Positions 1 to 11,164 of a DNA stretch of 64,000 bases are shown here, piece after piece. The DNA is taken from positions 1,129,573 through 1,193,572 of the forward strand of contig CM022669.1 of the NCBI GenBank assembly GCA_012295275.1. The letters are read 5' to 3'. This DNA comes from Chrysomallon squamiferum (Eukaryota > Mollusca > Gastropoda > Neomphalida > Peltospiridae). Made by a program: the position numbers and the translations under genes. A model generated the notes under the pieces. It was not told where the DNA came from, did not search any database, and was given only the letters and a program-made list of their open reading frames with translations. Each line of letters begins with the position of its first letter. The stretch's first letter is position 1.

Positions 1-344
1 AATAATACCTAAAACAAAAAGGAATAAATAAAATAAACAAATTTGACAAAACAACAACAAACAAAAACTATGAAAAGGACGTACGCCTATTTGCATTATC
101 AGTAAAAAGTCAGTGATCTTTTACAGATTAATGTCAGTGATTTCTAATTAGGTTTGTCATCTTGAAACAATGGTTAATATCTAAAATATATCAGTCAGTG
201 CACCAAACTGAATCTATAAGACCTTTTTGAAATGAATTCTTCACATACTAACAAAATATTCACTGAAACGAAATACGTTAAATGACAGAAATTACCATCC
301 TAGCAGCGTTCATAATAATTATATCCTCAGCAGTGTATTTAGAA

Positions 345-347
345 AAA

Positions 348-419
<72 letters not shown>
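345..419. repeat. (AAAT)n/(AAT)n microsatellite
   Basis: AAAT repeats passing into AAT repeats, just downstream of the C2B exon on the minus strand and so intronic in the synaptotagmin-like gene. Confidence 0.95.
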
Positions 420-421
<2 letters not shown>

Positions 422-482
422 CAAGACAGTTATTAACACCCCACTACAACAAAATAGAATTATTTGAGAGATGTGCTATTAC

Positions 483-627
483 CTGGCTGCCCTATGATTT
501 TGTCAGATTTGGGCAAATTGGAAGCTTTTCTGACGAGAACTTTGAGTCTGTTTGCCGCGGCCTGGTACTGCAGCAGAACAAACAACTCACCCAAACTGTG
601 AGTTAGATACTTCTCTGGTGTTGAATG
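483..627 (-). CDS. Synaptotagmin-like protein, exon with start of C2B domain
   Basis: This exon follows the C2A exon on the minus strand, after an intron of about 400 bp. The acceptor TATCTATCCCAG and the donor CCAG|GTAATA are both good. It is 145 nt, begins on a codon boundary as the previous exon requires, and ends one base into a codon. The product includes GELFVLLQYQAAANRLKVLV and then RKASNLPKSDKIIG, which is the first two strands and loop 1 of a synaptotagmin C2B. The remaining C2B exons lie beyond position 1 of the window, so the gene is cut by the window edge. Confidence 0.85.
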
Positions 628-829
628 CTGGGATAGATAAAAAAAAAAAAAGAAGAAGAAGAAAAAAAAGAGATTAATTATTATACTTGTTAAGAAATAC
701 ATGTGCATCAGGTAAAGTGTATCCGTGTACGTACGGTGTATTCTTGAAATTAAATACAAATAGGTGTAGCTCAACAGATATGTAGTTAAAACATAGCTGT
801 CTTGTTACTTTATCATGCTTTTGCTATTA

Positions 830-864
830 GAAAAAATAAAATAAAATAGAATAAAATAAAATGA

Positions 865-950
<86 letters not shown>

Positions 951-967
951 TAAAAATAAATAAATAA
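830..967. repeat. AAAAT/(AAT)n microsatellite in the synaptotagmin-like intron
   Basis: AAAAT units followed by about 30 AAT units. It takes up about a third of the intron between the C2A and C2B exons. Confidence 0.95.
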
Positions 968-1029
968 CAATTAAAAGGCTGATTCGTTCAAGTAAGAAGT
1001 AAATATTTCTCAGACTTTCACAGTTTTAC

Positions 1030-1934
1030 CCGTTTTAGTCTTCTTGTTTGAAGCTGGAGATCAAACTGGTGTTCAGGGGACTGGAGCCAGTCTATTGTGC
1101 TGCCTTTCAGGAACGCCTCTCCTATCAGCTGATTCTTAAAACTCTTCTTCTTATTTTGAGAAAACACAGATACTCTTAATGTACTCATTTCTAACTCTTC
1201 GATGGAAACGTTCCACAGTTTGTACACCTCTTCAAACTGGACAAAATCATCGGCTGCTACAATCGCCTTGCTGTGGATGCCACCATTTTCTTTGGGAAAT
1301 AAATACGTAACTGCGAATACAGAACTTCCCGATACCTTCGCTGGAAAGCCTACTATGGAATGTAGAGTAATGGCCAGCATCGTCTTCTTTTCGTCATATT
1401 TCAGACTCAGCACTACAAACGTCTCAGACTCTAGGTGGCCCAATTCCGCAATAGACTGGTAAGATGGTGACTTGTGAAACTCGAGCACAGACTGGTGTAC
1501 GTTTTCCATCGAAGGAACTCTCAGTTTTGATTGGTCGTCGTGAGACGCAACGCACAGGTTTCTGTTTGAGGAGGACGCAGTCATTTTTCTGAGATCTGAC
1601 GGAACTGGAAGTGTGTTAATGCAACTCATGCTAAGAGCCCGTGGAATTCTGGATGATGGAAATAACTCGTCATGCGACTGACGCACTTCCACTTGTGGTT
1701 TCTGTGGCACAACATCGAATGCCTTGTAACAATCCACCTCAGTCCGGCCATTTCCGAACAGATCTCCCGACGTCCCCCGGCACTCAAAGGGATCGGGCAG
1801 ATTTAGAACCGGAAGTGTGTCTTTTTCGGATTTCCTGCTAAAACGCTGACGTAAGGCTCGGATACAAGCGACACAACCCAGCAGTATCATGCTGAGCGCT
1901 ACAGCCAGACAGATAGCGATTACCGTCAGTATAT
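1030..1934 (-). CDS. Synaptotagmin-like protein, exon with membrane anchor, linker and C2A domain (partial gene)
   Basis: This large internal exon encodes 301 codons. It opens with a hydrophobic run of about 24 residues (begins ILTVIAICLAVALS), then a Cys/Arg/Lys-rich stop-transfer segment (CVACIRALRQRFSRKSEK), a polar linker of about 140 residues, and a C2 domain from about residue 170 (ETFVVLSLKYDE). That order is the synaptotagmin plan: N-terminal anchor, cytoplasmic linker, C2A, C2B. The acceptor is TTTTGTTTCAG and the donor CGG|GTAAAA. It starts with two bases completing a codon and ends on a codon boundary, which fits the next exon. The C2A loops lack the usual Asp ligands: loop 1 reads PAKVSGSSV where calcium-binding forms carry Asp, and loop 3 reads VFSQNKKKSFKN. 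This resembles the calcium-independent SYT12/13/15 group, though I cannot assign an orthologue. The true N-terminus may lie in an upstream exon I did not find. Reading through the acceptor would give an in-frame ATG at 1963-1965. Confidence 0.85.
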
Positions 1935-3218
1935 CTGAAACAAAATACACAGTTATTGTAAACATACTTACCCAGATATATTTATTTAAAATGTTTAATA
2001 AATTTAAAAAGAACAGAATTATGGAACGACAAAAGGCGAAAAGACAGAACTCGAGTGATAAATATTTATAAACATTACTGGTTACGAATGTTTACCTCAA
2101 CAGAAACGTCCATTAAGTAGAGATGACAGGATAAACAGATAAAAATTTAAATTATGTTGTTTGACAGGAAAACTGTTCACGAGATAATTTATTCAACAAT
2201 CTTAACAGACATTCCTGTATTCACTTCAACATCGCTTTATACCGAGAAAGATGTTGACACTTTACTTACCATTTACAAACATTTAAATGTTTACCACTCA
2301 CTAAACTATAATGAAGTAATTCTCTTCACGTGTTTTCAACAAAATAATTATATTATATCGTCCATCATTTGTTTTGTTTCTTCGTGTTATATAACCATAA
2401 CTATTAGATTACTACAATCAATAAAATAAAAAAAAAAAAAAAACGGAAATAAATAAATAAATAAAATTAAAAAGATAATTTTGGGTTTATATTTAAAGGG
2501 TGATTTTTGTCACCTACCTTGCTGTAGCTTTAATTATGCTTGATATTAATTTCAAGAATGATCATTAGTCACTGTTTAAAGTACAACCTTGATCTTGATT
2601 TTTTTTTTTTTATGGCTTCTGTTTGAATATTTTGATCATGAACTCTGAAATATATTCATTTATTTGATTACGAAAGGCTTGGGTGACTCGATCACCAGTG
2701 TAAAAGTAATGACGTACTAGGCAGATAAATGAGGTAAGGAAAGAAATGCACTGTGAGATACAAGCACGCCTATCATGGGCCTGTGTTTCTTGACCTAATA
2801 ATTTTTTAGAAAATACACGAGTTTTCACATCTGTGTTTGTATACAGCCTGTCGCGCTGTGTGCTGTTCAAGACAAATGGTATATCTACAGTACGATTTGT
2901 TACAGGTTATCAAACTATAACGACAGCCCTTGGAATCGCATAAAGATAAATAGACAGACAATGGAATAGACAGACAGATATCCAAATCTTTTCCGTTGTT
3001 TTGCACTGACCCATTTCCCATGTCCTGTCGTCTGCTTTATATCTGTTGTCTGCTACACGTGAACCGACCTCGTGCACTTCTGCTAAAGAAACAACAACAA
3101 CAAAACATTATTAACATATTGATGTGACGGGAAAACGTATAATGAAAACGGACAGACAGACATACAGAGACACACACACACGTATACATACACAAATAGA
3201 GGTATCTAACTTATGATC

Positions 3219-3221
<3 letters not shown>

Positions 3222-3256
<35 letters not shown>
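3222..3256. repeat. (TA)n microsatellite
   Basis: About 17 TA units, preceded at 3170-3195 by a short CA-rich run. Confidence 0.95.
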
Positions 3257-3258
<2 letters not shown>

Positions 3259-3364
3259 TAAATGTTTTACAGAAATATGAAAACGATATTCACACAAATA
3301 CTGTGACGTAACTGAATTGGAATATGTGAATCATGATAAGAGGATAAGAGAACAAACATAAAAC

Positions 3365-3367
<3 letters not shown>

Positions 3368-3447
<80 letters not shown>
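3368..3447. repeat. (GA)n microsatellite
   Basis: About 40 pure GA units. Confidence 0.98.
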
Positions 3448-3449
<2 letters not shown>

Positions 3450-5065
3450 TTGTAACAGAACAAACGAACAGTATTTATTTTTTTATTTTTAACTTGAAAA
3501 AATTAGCTGACCGAATTTGTTTTACTGTCAGTAACCGATAAAGGGTTAATTCAGACACATGCTACAGCTTACTGTTTTAGTGTGAAGAGTTAAGTATTCA
3601 TGCTACGACATGTTGTTTTACGATCACGTGTCAATATCCGTGCTAATCCGAACTGATTCCCTCACTGAGTAAAACTAATTTTTCTAACATGAATCCATAA
3701 ATTAAAATATGATAAATGATTCAACAGTATTTTAATAATTATTTCTTCCAAGTTTTTGTTTCTAATTTACGTTCGTTGTTTCTAGCTGGATTTTCTGTCT
3801 TTCTTTCCTGTTTCTTTAATCGAAATGAAAACATTGCGAAAAAGGTGTAAACCACTTAAAGAAATGGAAAATAATATTTTCTGTATAATTATTAAGTCAC
3901 GAATCATGTTTAGCATATTACTGAAACTCATTCTTTTTGATTTTTGGAAAGCTATATTTAAAACTAAAACGTCCAGTGGGTTTTTTCTTCTTCTTCATCT
4001 GTTTTACATCTCAGAACCATTGAAGTAGATGTTTCATACGTCCACCAATTTAAAAACAAAAAACGATCTCCAGTTTATCTCATTTGTCAAACAGTGATTT
4101 TTTTTTTTTTAAATTGTTTTTGTCACTTTTCACTCAGTGTGTATACAATTTTTTGTTATATTAACCTTGAAGTTAAAAAGCTGATGTAACAATCATCATG
4201 AGTGAAAGGGCCACCTAACACTACTGCTTTTACTCGAGAAACCAGTAATCAAGAGTAAATGGGTGTGAGAGACGTTGGCAGTAGCAGAGACAAGTTCAGA
4301 GTCACCATTCTACATTGGTATCTATTTCGCAATACAGCAGTAGTAAATATCTCGTTTACAACTCGCAAAATATTAGTTTTCTGGGTTTGGAGGAATAAAC
4401 TAAAACTGCAGTAAAAAGCAGAGCCTCTGTGTATACGATTCTTTGTGCGTGAGAGAATCTATATTAATAAAGACATGAAATGATTGTTGACAATTTCAGT
4501 TAAATAACACTTAACACTAATATAAGAAATAAAGATGAATAAAGTGGCAACTGCTACACTTACCTCTCTATCTGTTAATCATTATATATCATATTTATAT
4601 ATTAGCCAATAAACGTGCAGAATATAAAACGAATTTTAAAAAAGTTGGTTTACCCGGATGATTTAATATTCCGCCACTCAACATCAGACCTGAATTTCTT
4701 TTCTGTTACGTTAGAAGCAAAGGCCTGCTATAATTCATTCACTTGCATGGTCGACATTAGGCAATTTTCCCATGATATAAACAAAACAAATTTTATTGCG
4801 CCATCTGCACCCGTTATATTGTTCCCACGAAAACAAGGTTAGTTTAATGTGGTCTGTTAATACTCTGTATAAGATGAATTTCACAACAGCTTGGTGTTAA
4901 AAAGATTGAAACAGGCTAGTAAGGATCTCTTCCTGCAGTTTTACGGCTGTGAACGGAAAGCCGTTCCCTGGATGGACGCTTTACGTGGAGAATGAAAATA
5001 AAACATGACATAATATCGAACTTTAGAACAGTAGTCCGTTTAATTTATAATCTTGGTGGTAATCA

Positions 5066-5185
5066 TCATCACCATCATACGACAACGACAACAACAACAA
5101 CAACAATACCAATAACAATAACAGTAATAATAATAAGACGAAGAAGGACAAGAAGAACAAAAACAACAAATGAAAAAAATAATTA
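5066..5185. repeat. CAA/AAT/AAG trinucleotide patch
   Basis: Imperfect CAA repeats drifting into AAT and AAG types; the open frame across it is a by-product of the repeat. Confidence 0.8.
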
Positions 5186-5955
5186 TATGAAACAGAAATG
5201 CATACACATATACAAAGACAATGGGAATGACAGAGCGCTTTTATATTGCTCCAATTGCTTACTCATTTCGTTTCCACATTTATACTTACTTCAAACAGAA
5301 ATACATGTAAATATAGGCGTACACGGACAAACAGGATTTTTTTTTGTTTTTTTATGTTTGTATGTGCAAGTGTTTTTTTTTTGTGTGTGTTTTTTTTTTG
5401 TGTATGTGTGCGTGGAATATATCCCCTCTCCGCCTTACACACCAACCTGCAAGCACAGTAAGAATATGCAACATAATGACAGCAGAAAACAAATATTTAC
5501 TTACAAAAAATAAGCTAGAGAAATCCACTGCTCGGTCGAACCCGTCGTTTTTCATACAGCTAGCTAACTAACTTTTTAACTTTGTTTTTTATAGCGAAAA
5601 GCGTTCACGATTAATAACAGCGTCATTCTTTAATCCAAGATAATCCTTTAATCGTCTAAGTTGACTAAAGCAGTGGAACATTATAACCTATTGATTCCGA
5701 GAAAAAGTGATGAAAAAACAATTAAATCGTGACCACATATTTACATCGTTGAAGAGTATGAACCGATTATAAGCTGAATGCTTCAATTAACAGTACTGGC
5801 TTCGTGTTCTGTTTCTAGAGACTAATACTTTGATTTACAAACCAGCTGCTGTTTAAGTAGAGTATGGGGCTGGGTGGGGACGGGGGAGTGTTTAGGCATC
5901 CATTTAGCAACATCTACAATAGCAACACTAATAACACAACCACAACAATAACAGC

Positions 5956-6078
5956 CTCATAAATAAATAAATAAATAAATAAATAAGTGAATGAATGAAT
6001 AAACAAATTCATGTACGCATTTGCCATCGGACGATATTTATTTATTTATTGATTTATTGATTGATTTATTTATTTATT
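5956..6078. repeat. (AAAT)n followed by (TTTA)n, inverted arrangement
   Basis: AAAT units at 5956-6004 and TTTA/TTGA units at 6037-6078 on the same strand, so the two runs are complementary and could form a hairpin. Confidence 0.85.
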
Positions 6079-6235
6079 ACATCTTATTTTTATACTCTGT
6101 TAGAATACGAAATAGTTTTACCACTTTCTTTTTTCACTTACTAATTTTTTTCTATGCAAAATATTAGTTCTATTGTAATTACTACAATATTATTGTTTGT
6201 ACGAATGAATGAATGTTTAACGACAAACCAGCACG

Positions 6236-6238
6236 AAA

Positions 6239-6269
<31 letters not shown>

Positions 6270-6357
6270 TAATAATATTAAAAAATAAAATAAAAACTAA
6301 AATTAAAAAATAAATAATAATAATAATATTAAAATATTATAATAATAATATTAAAAT

Positions 6358-6392
<35 letters not shown>

Positions 6393-6412
6393 AATAAATA
6401 AATAAATAAAAA
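6236..6412. repeat. Poly(A), AAT and AAAT repeats
   Basis: A long A run, then AAT and AAAT units about 450 bp upstream of the FEM1 start codon. A further AAAT tract lies at 6599-6627. Confidence 0.9.
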
Positions 6413-6856
6413 AAATTAATGGATGAATGAATGAATGGTAACGTTTCAACAGTTTGCAGTAAAATCACTTTTTGACCTTAAATTCATGTAAAGCGAAAAG
6501 AAATACAATACAATTAACAAAAATAGTAATAAAAATAAGACTAAAATAAATGTATTTATGAAAATATATAAATAAGCAAATAAGCAAACGAACAAATAAA
6601 CTAATAAATAAATAAATAAATAAATAAAAAGATTCTATATAGTGAGATCGAGACAGAATAGAATTATCTCCCTTAAGTCGTTTACAGCGACATCTTTCGG
6701 ATAATATTGACTTCCTCCATTGCTGGAAATAGACGAACGTTTTCATAATTTCTTCTTGATGACGAATTAATTAAAATAATATAATAAATTAATATGATCA
6801 GATCATTTAAACGATGAACATATTTTTATTTAACACTTGTGGGGTTAGTAGACTCG

Positions 6857-7400
6857 ATGGAGTATCGCAGTATCGTGTATAATGCAGCTAGAGATGGCAA
6901 AGTCGGCCGTCTTCGGATCTATTTGGACAAGAAAAATGGAGAAGAAGTGGAGAAATTGATCCACGCAAAGACAAATGGCGCTACCCCTTTGATAATGGGT
7001 TGTCGAAATGGTCATCTCGAAGTCGTTAAATACCTTATAGAGCACTGTAATGCCGACATAGAACAGGTCGGGTCAGTTACTTTCGACGGTGAGACAATCG
7101 AAGGCGCCCCACCCCTCTGGTGTGCCGCCGCTGCAGGGCACCGCTCGATAGTGAAATATTTAATCCATAAAGGTTGTGGTGTGAACAAAACAACATTTAC
7201 AAATTCAACACCGCTGCGAGCAGCATGTTTCGATGGGCACACAGAAATTGTGAAATACCTTGTAGAAAATGGGGCTGATATTGAAATAGCAAATCGTCAT
7301 GGTCATACCTGTTTGATGATTTCCTGTTACAAGGGACACAAAGATATAGCGGAATACCTGCTTAATAATGGTGCTGATGTTAACAGGAAGAGTGTTAAAG
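6857..7400 (+). CDS. FEM1C: FEM1A/FEM1C-type E3 substrate receptor, exon 1 (N-terminal ankyrin repeats)
   Basis: First coding exon of a complete FEM1 gene. Start chosen at ATG 6857 (MEYRSIVYNAARDGKV), which lines up with the conserved FEM1 start; codons upstream are open only through a GTG. The exon gives 181 codons plus one base and ends at AAAG|GTATAG. It encodes the first ankyrin repeats, with hallmark stretches TNGATPLIMGCRNGHLEVVK, GETIEGAPPLWCAAAAGH, TNSTPLRAACFDGH and NRHGHTCLMISCYKGH, close to vertebrate FEM1A/C. In the family these repeats form the pocket that binds C-terminal degrons (Arg-type for FEM1A/C) for the CUL2-Elongin B/C ubiquitin ligase. The intron is short (550 bp). The AT-rich sequence upstream shows no clear TATA box. 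Confidence 0.95.
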
Positions 7401-7950
7401 GTATAGCACCAACAGTCTTAATAATATACACAACAACTGTAATATTTACTATGTAAACAGCACTTTGCTAGACTTAATTCAAAATTTCTTCCTTACACTG
7501 TTCATGTTAACAGAACAATTTAATACTTTTACATAAAAACTACCTAGCTGTAAATTGTCAGCATAGATGTCTTTTAACTATTTCAAACAAAATGTTGTTT
7601 AATCATTGTTTTTTATTCTTGATAAAGAATGTCTGAATGATTATGTCATTTAGTCATTTACTTTCTTTATATAAATGTACATGTATATATAAGTCTATTT
7701 CAGTACAGAGAAAGACATTCAAGCTGATGAAACCAAGTTTAGACTGATAATTTTGAGCTATTAATACAGAAACAAAGTTAGTCGAATGTTTTTGGTATTA
7801 ATTTATAATAATGGCTAGTATGTTTATGTACAGCAAGTTAAAATAATATAAATCGTTATATATTTCTAAGTCTGAATGACGTGTAGTAGGTATGATTACA
7901 TCTCTGTGAATCTACAATAACTAAAAATAAACATTTACTTGTGCTTGCAG

Positions 7951-9296
7951 GTAACACTGCGCTACATGACTGTGCTGAGTCTGGCAGTTTGGACATCATG
8001 ATGATGCTGTTGGAGCGAGGAGCTAAAATGGAGCAGGATGCGTACGGCATGTCACCACTGCTTGCTGCGGCTGTTGCGGGATTTACGAAGATTGTTGAGT
8101 TTCTGATCAGTCGACAGGAGTGTACGACGGCTGAGAAAGCTGACGGATTGGAACTGCTTGGAGCAACGTACGTGGACAAAAAACGTGATATGTTGGGAGC
8201 GATTCGAATGTGGCGTCTGGCAATGGAAGAGAGATACAGTGACAAAAACAACATGCTTCCCAAACCTACCACACCTTCCCTGATATCAGCGTATGAGAAC
8301 ACAGTGGAAGTGTCGACGTTTGATGAGCTGGATGATTTGATTTCTGATCCTGACGACATGCGGATGCAGGCTTTGCTTGTGAGAGAGCGGATCCTCGGAC
8401 CCGCACATCCTGACACTTCGTACTACATTCGTTACCGCGGAGCTCTCTACGCTGACATGGGCAACTTTGACCGCTGCGTCACTCTGTGGATGTACGCTCT
8501 TGACATGCAGCAGAGAGTTCTCGAGGCTCTCAATCCAATGACTCAGAGCAGTTTCCTCTCTTTTGCAGAGCTCTTCTCATTCATGACCACAGAGTGGCGG
8601 TCACGCCCCCCCCATCCTGTCAGTTTCAAAGACATCATGGAGGTTCTGGTGAGGGCCATTGTGGAGCTGAAGAAGGGAAAGGAGACACTGATGAAAACCT
8701 CGCCAGCTGAACGTGATGTCACTCATTTTCATCGTCTGCTTGTCATAATTATGCATATTCTCTGCCTCATGTGTCGACTGCAGCCTCAGCTTGGATCAGA
8801 GCAGGAACAGCTGTTTAAGCAGATGGTTTACAATTTTGTGCATCTTGACCCACGCGGCACCAAAGGATTCACTCCTCTCCACTTAGCATGTGCCAAAGAA
8901 ACAACAAATGTCGGCCGCTACCCAGTTTGCAATTTCCCATCAAACGATGTTGTTCAACTGCTCATTGAAGTGGGAGCTTCGGTGAATGCCGTGGACGTTG
9001 ATGGGAATAGCGCACTGCACATAGCAGCAGGGAACCTGCACACGACACCTAACAACCGTCCTTCTCGACTAGAAATCTTCAAAACACTTCTCAACTCGGG
9101 ATCCCACATCGACTACTGCAACGGTGAACACAAGACGCCGATGCAGCTGATCCGAGGGATGTCAGTGAGCGACGTTGTTGCCCCACTCTCCTACCTGACA
9201 CTTCAGTGTCTGGCTGCTAGAAAAGTGATGAAACATGAAATTAAATACAAAGGCTTAGTTCCGAGAAAACTGGAAGATTTTATAGAAATGCATTAG
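7951..9296 (+). CDS. FEM1C: FEM1A/FEM1C-type E3 substrate receptor, exon 2 (rest of protein, BC/Cul2 box)
   Basis: Second and last coding exon, after acceptor CTTGTGCTTGCAG. The split Gly codon joins exon 1 at VKG|NTALHDCAESGSLD, the expected FEM1 sequence. It encodes the remaining N-terminal ankyrin repeats, a helical middle region with ELLGATYVDKKRDMLGAI and GPAHPDTSYYIRYRGALYAD, SFAELFSFM, two C-terminal ankyrin repeats (FTPLHLACAKETTNVGRYPV and GNSALHIAAGN), and a C-terminal tail from about residue 598. In that tail TLQCLAARKV fits the Elongin BC-box and LVPRKLEDFI fits the Cul2 box. The total is 629 aa, like the family (about 617-669). TAG stop at 9294-9296. It resembles FEM1A/C more than FEM1B; A versus C cannot be told apart. 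The gene looks intact. Confidence 0.95.
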
Positions 9297-9313
9297 ATGC
9301 AGTAAATATTAAA

Positions 9314-9319
9314 AATAAA
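9314..9319 (+). terminator. Candidate polyadenylation signal of FEM1
   Basis: AATAAA lies 18 bases after the FEM1 stop codon. The region is so AT-rich that further AATAAA copies follow (for example near 10200), so the real 3' end may be further downstream. Confidence 0.3.
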
Positions 9320-11127
9320 AATGACAGGTAAAAGTAAAAATTTTGAGTAAAACTAATATTTATTATGAGGAATGTTTTTATTTTATTTATTTATATATTT
9401 GACAGCAAACTCTATGCACATATTTGTAAAGTTGATTCTGTTAGTTTGATTAATGCTATTTAACATTAAAACAGTAAAACTATAAAACAGTTTAAGAGAA
9501 TTGTTTTTTCTTCAAATGGAATTACATCTTTATTTTTAAACATTTACAATAGTCAAATATAATTTTATTAACAAAATTATATATTAATTGTTTCAATAAT
9601 TATTTATTACTAAATCATTATTAACTGTTATTACAGACATATGCTATAATAAAAAAAAAAAAAAACTTTATAATTATTATTAATTGGTTCTGTATTATCT
9701 AAAAAGTTGTCAAAGTTTAATATAATTCTTTTGTTTCTGAATGAATTATCCCTAGTATATTTTGGTAATTACTTTTGAAATATGTTTTAAAAAGAAAAAG
9801 AAAATTTTGGTTCTGTTTCTAATATTTACTATTTATATTATTAATTTTGGTTCTGCTTTTATAAAGAAACCACAGTTATAACAAATACATTAAAAATATT
9901 GTTAATGATAGTGGAAAGGTATAACAGGTATTTCATGTACATTGAAACCAATGATCTGTGATTTAAAAAAATAGAAGTGTGAGATTGTTTATCATAGTGT
10001 CAAATCATCTACAACAGTTATCTGATCTTTTTTGTTTTGTTTATAGTTCTGAAAAAACTAAAACTGTATTTTACATAATTAATAGTATGTAACACAATCA
10101 GTAACCACAGAGATCCACAAACACTGTAGCAGTTCAACTTTTTTTGTGTAAACAGCTGGTTCTGTGAAAATGCTTAGTTTAACTTGGTTGGCTAGAAATA
10201 AATAAAATATTCAGATACATTTATAGAAACTTTCAACATAGTTATAATGCACAATGTAAAACTTACATTTAATTATTTTAATTAGAAATGATGTATAAAA
10301 AAAGACATTTAATAATAATCACAAATGATACAATTTACACGATACAAACAAGCACATTTTTGTTTACAAATTGAACATGAATGTTTTGAAACTAAAATGA
10401 ATGTGATGTTTGTGACATTTTACTGTCTTTGACAACAGAAATGATTTTTGTTCACGTTTCTGTTAAGCAGCAAATTTGCATTGATACATTTTTTTACGAT
10501 ACACACAGAATCTCACACACATTAATTTATTCATAGTTAAGACTTAACTACATGTTGGTCCTAACATTATTAAAGTGTGGCTGTGAATATTAGTGAACTA
10601 GTTTTAATAGTGTAATTAAAGATAAAGTAATTTAAATTAAAAATACACGAGTGGTACACAAATCAGACGTTGAAGTTTACTACACAAACGGTTGTTAAGG
10701 TTTTCTGAAACCTGTCACCTGTACATTTTCTTGTGTCACTGACTGTATGTGATTACACAGACCTCTACTTCTTCTTAACTGAAAAACATCTCTAAATTTC
10801 ATGTCAGTTTGTTCACATGATGTGGTTTTATTATCTAAACTAAATTATCACAGTGCTTCTGGTATTCAAACAGCATGTTTGTAATTTTGGTGTTTTTAAG
10901 TGCAGTTAGTGTTACATTTGTTTTGTTTGACAGTTTAGTATATCAGATTATGAAGAATGATGTTACATTAAAAGTCTGGGTACTGGGTTACGGTCCAGGT
11001 AATGTTTATCTTGTGAAAATGTTTTTAATTTAAAGCATAACCACTGTTCTCTCTTGGTTGTATTATAAATTTTAATTTAAAAATATTAATGTGTTCTTTT
11101 TTTCACTATAATATAATGATTTAAAAA

Positions 11128-11164
<37 letters not shown>

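Larger units (their letters stand above)
1935..6856. other. Intergenic or 5' region between the synaptotagmin-like gene and FEM1
   Basis: No supported coding exon here. The stretch is AT-rich and holds (TA)n at 3222-3256, (GA)n at 3368-3447, CAA-type repeats near 5080-5185 and AAAT tracts. It probably contains the upstream exon and promoter of the minus-strand synaptotagmin-like gene and the promoter of the plus-strand FEM1 gene, which would be divergent. Good minus-strand donor look-alikes occur at 2515 and 4567, but I could not attach a coding exon of the right phase to either. Confidence 0.5.

Noticed and set aside
2515-2560. Donor-like AAG|GTAGGT as the first exon of the synaptotagmin-like gene
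   Set aside because: The frame with the required phase has a stop six codons upstream and no ATG.
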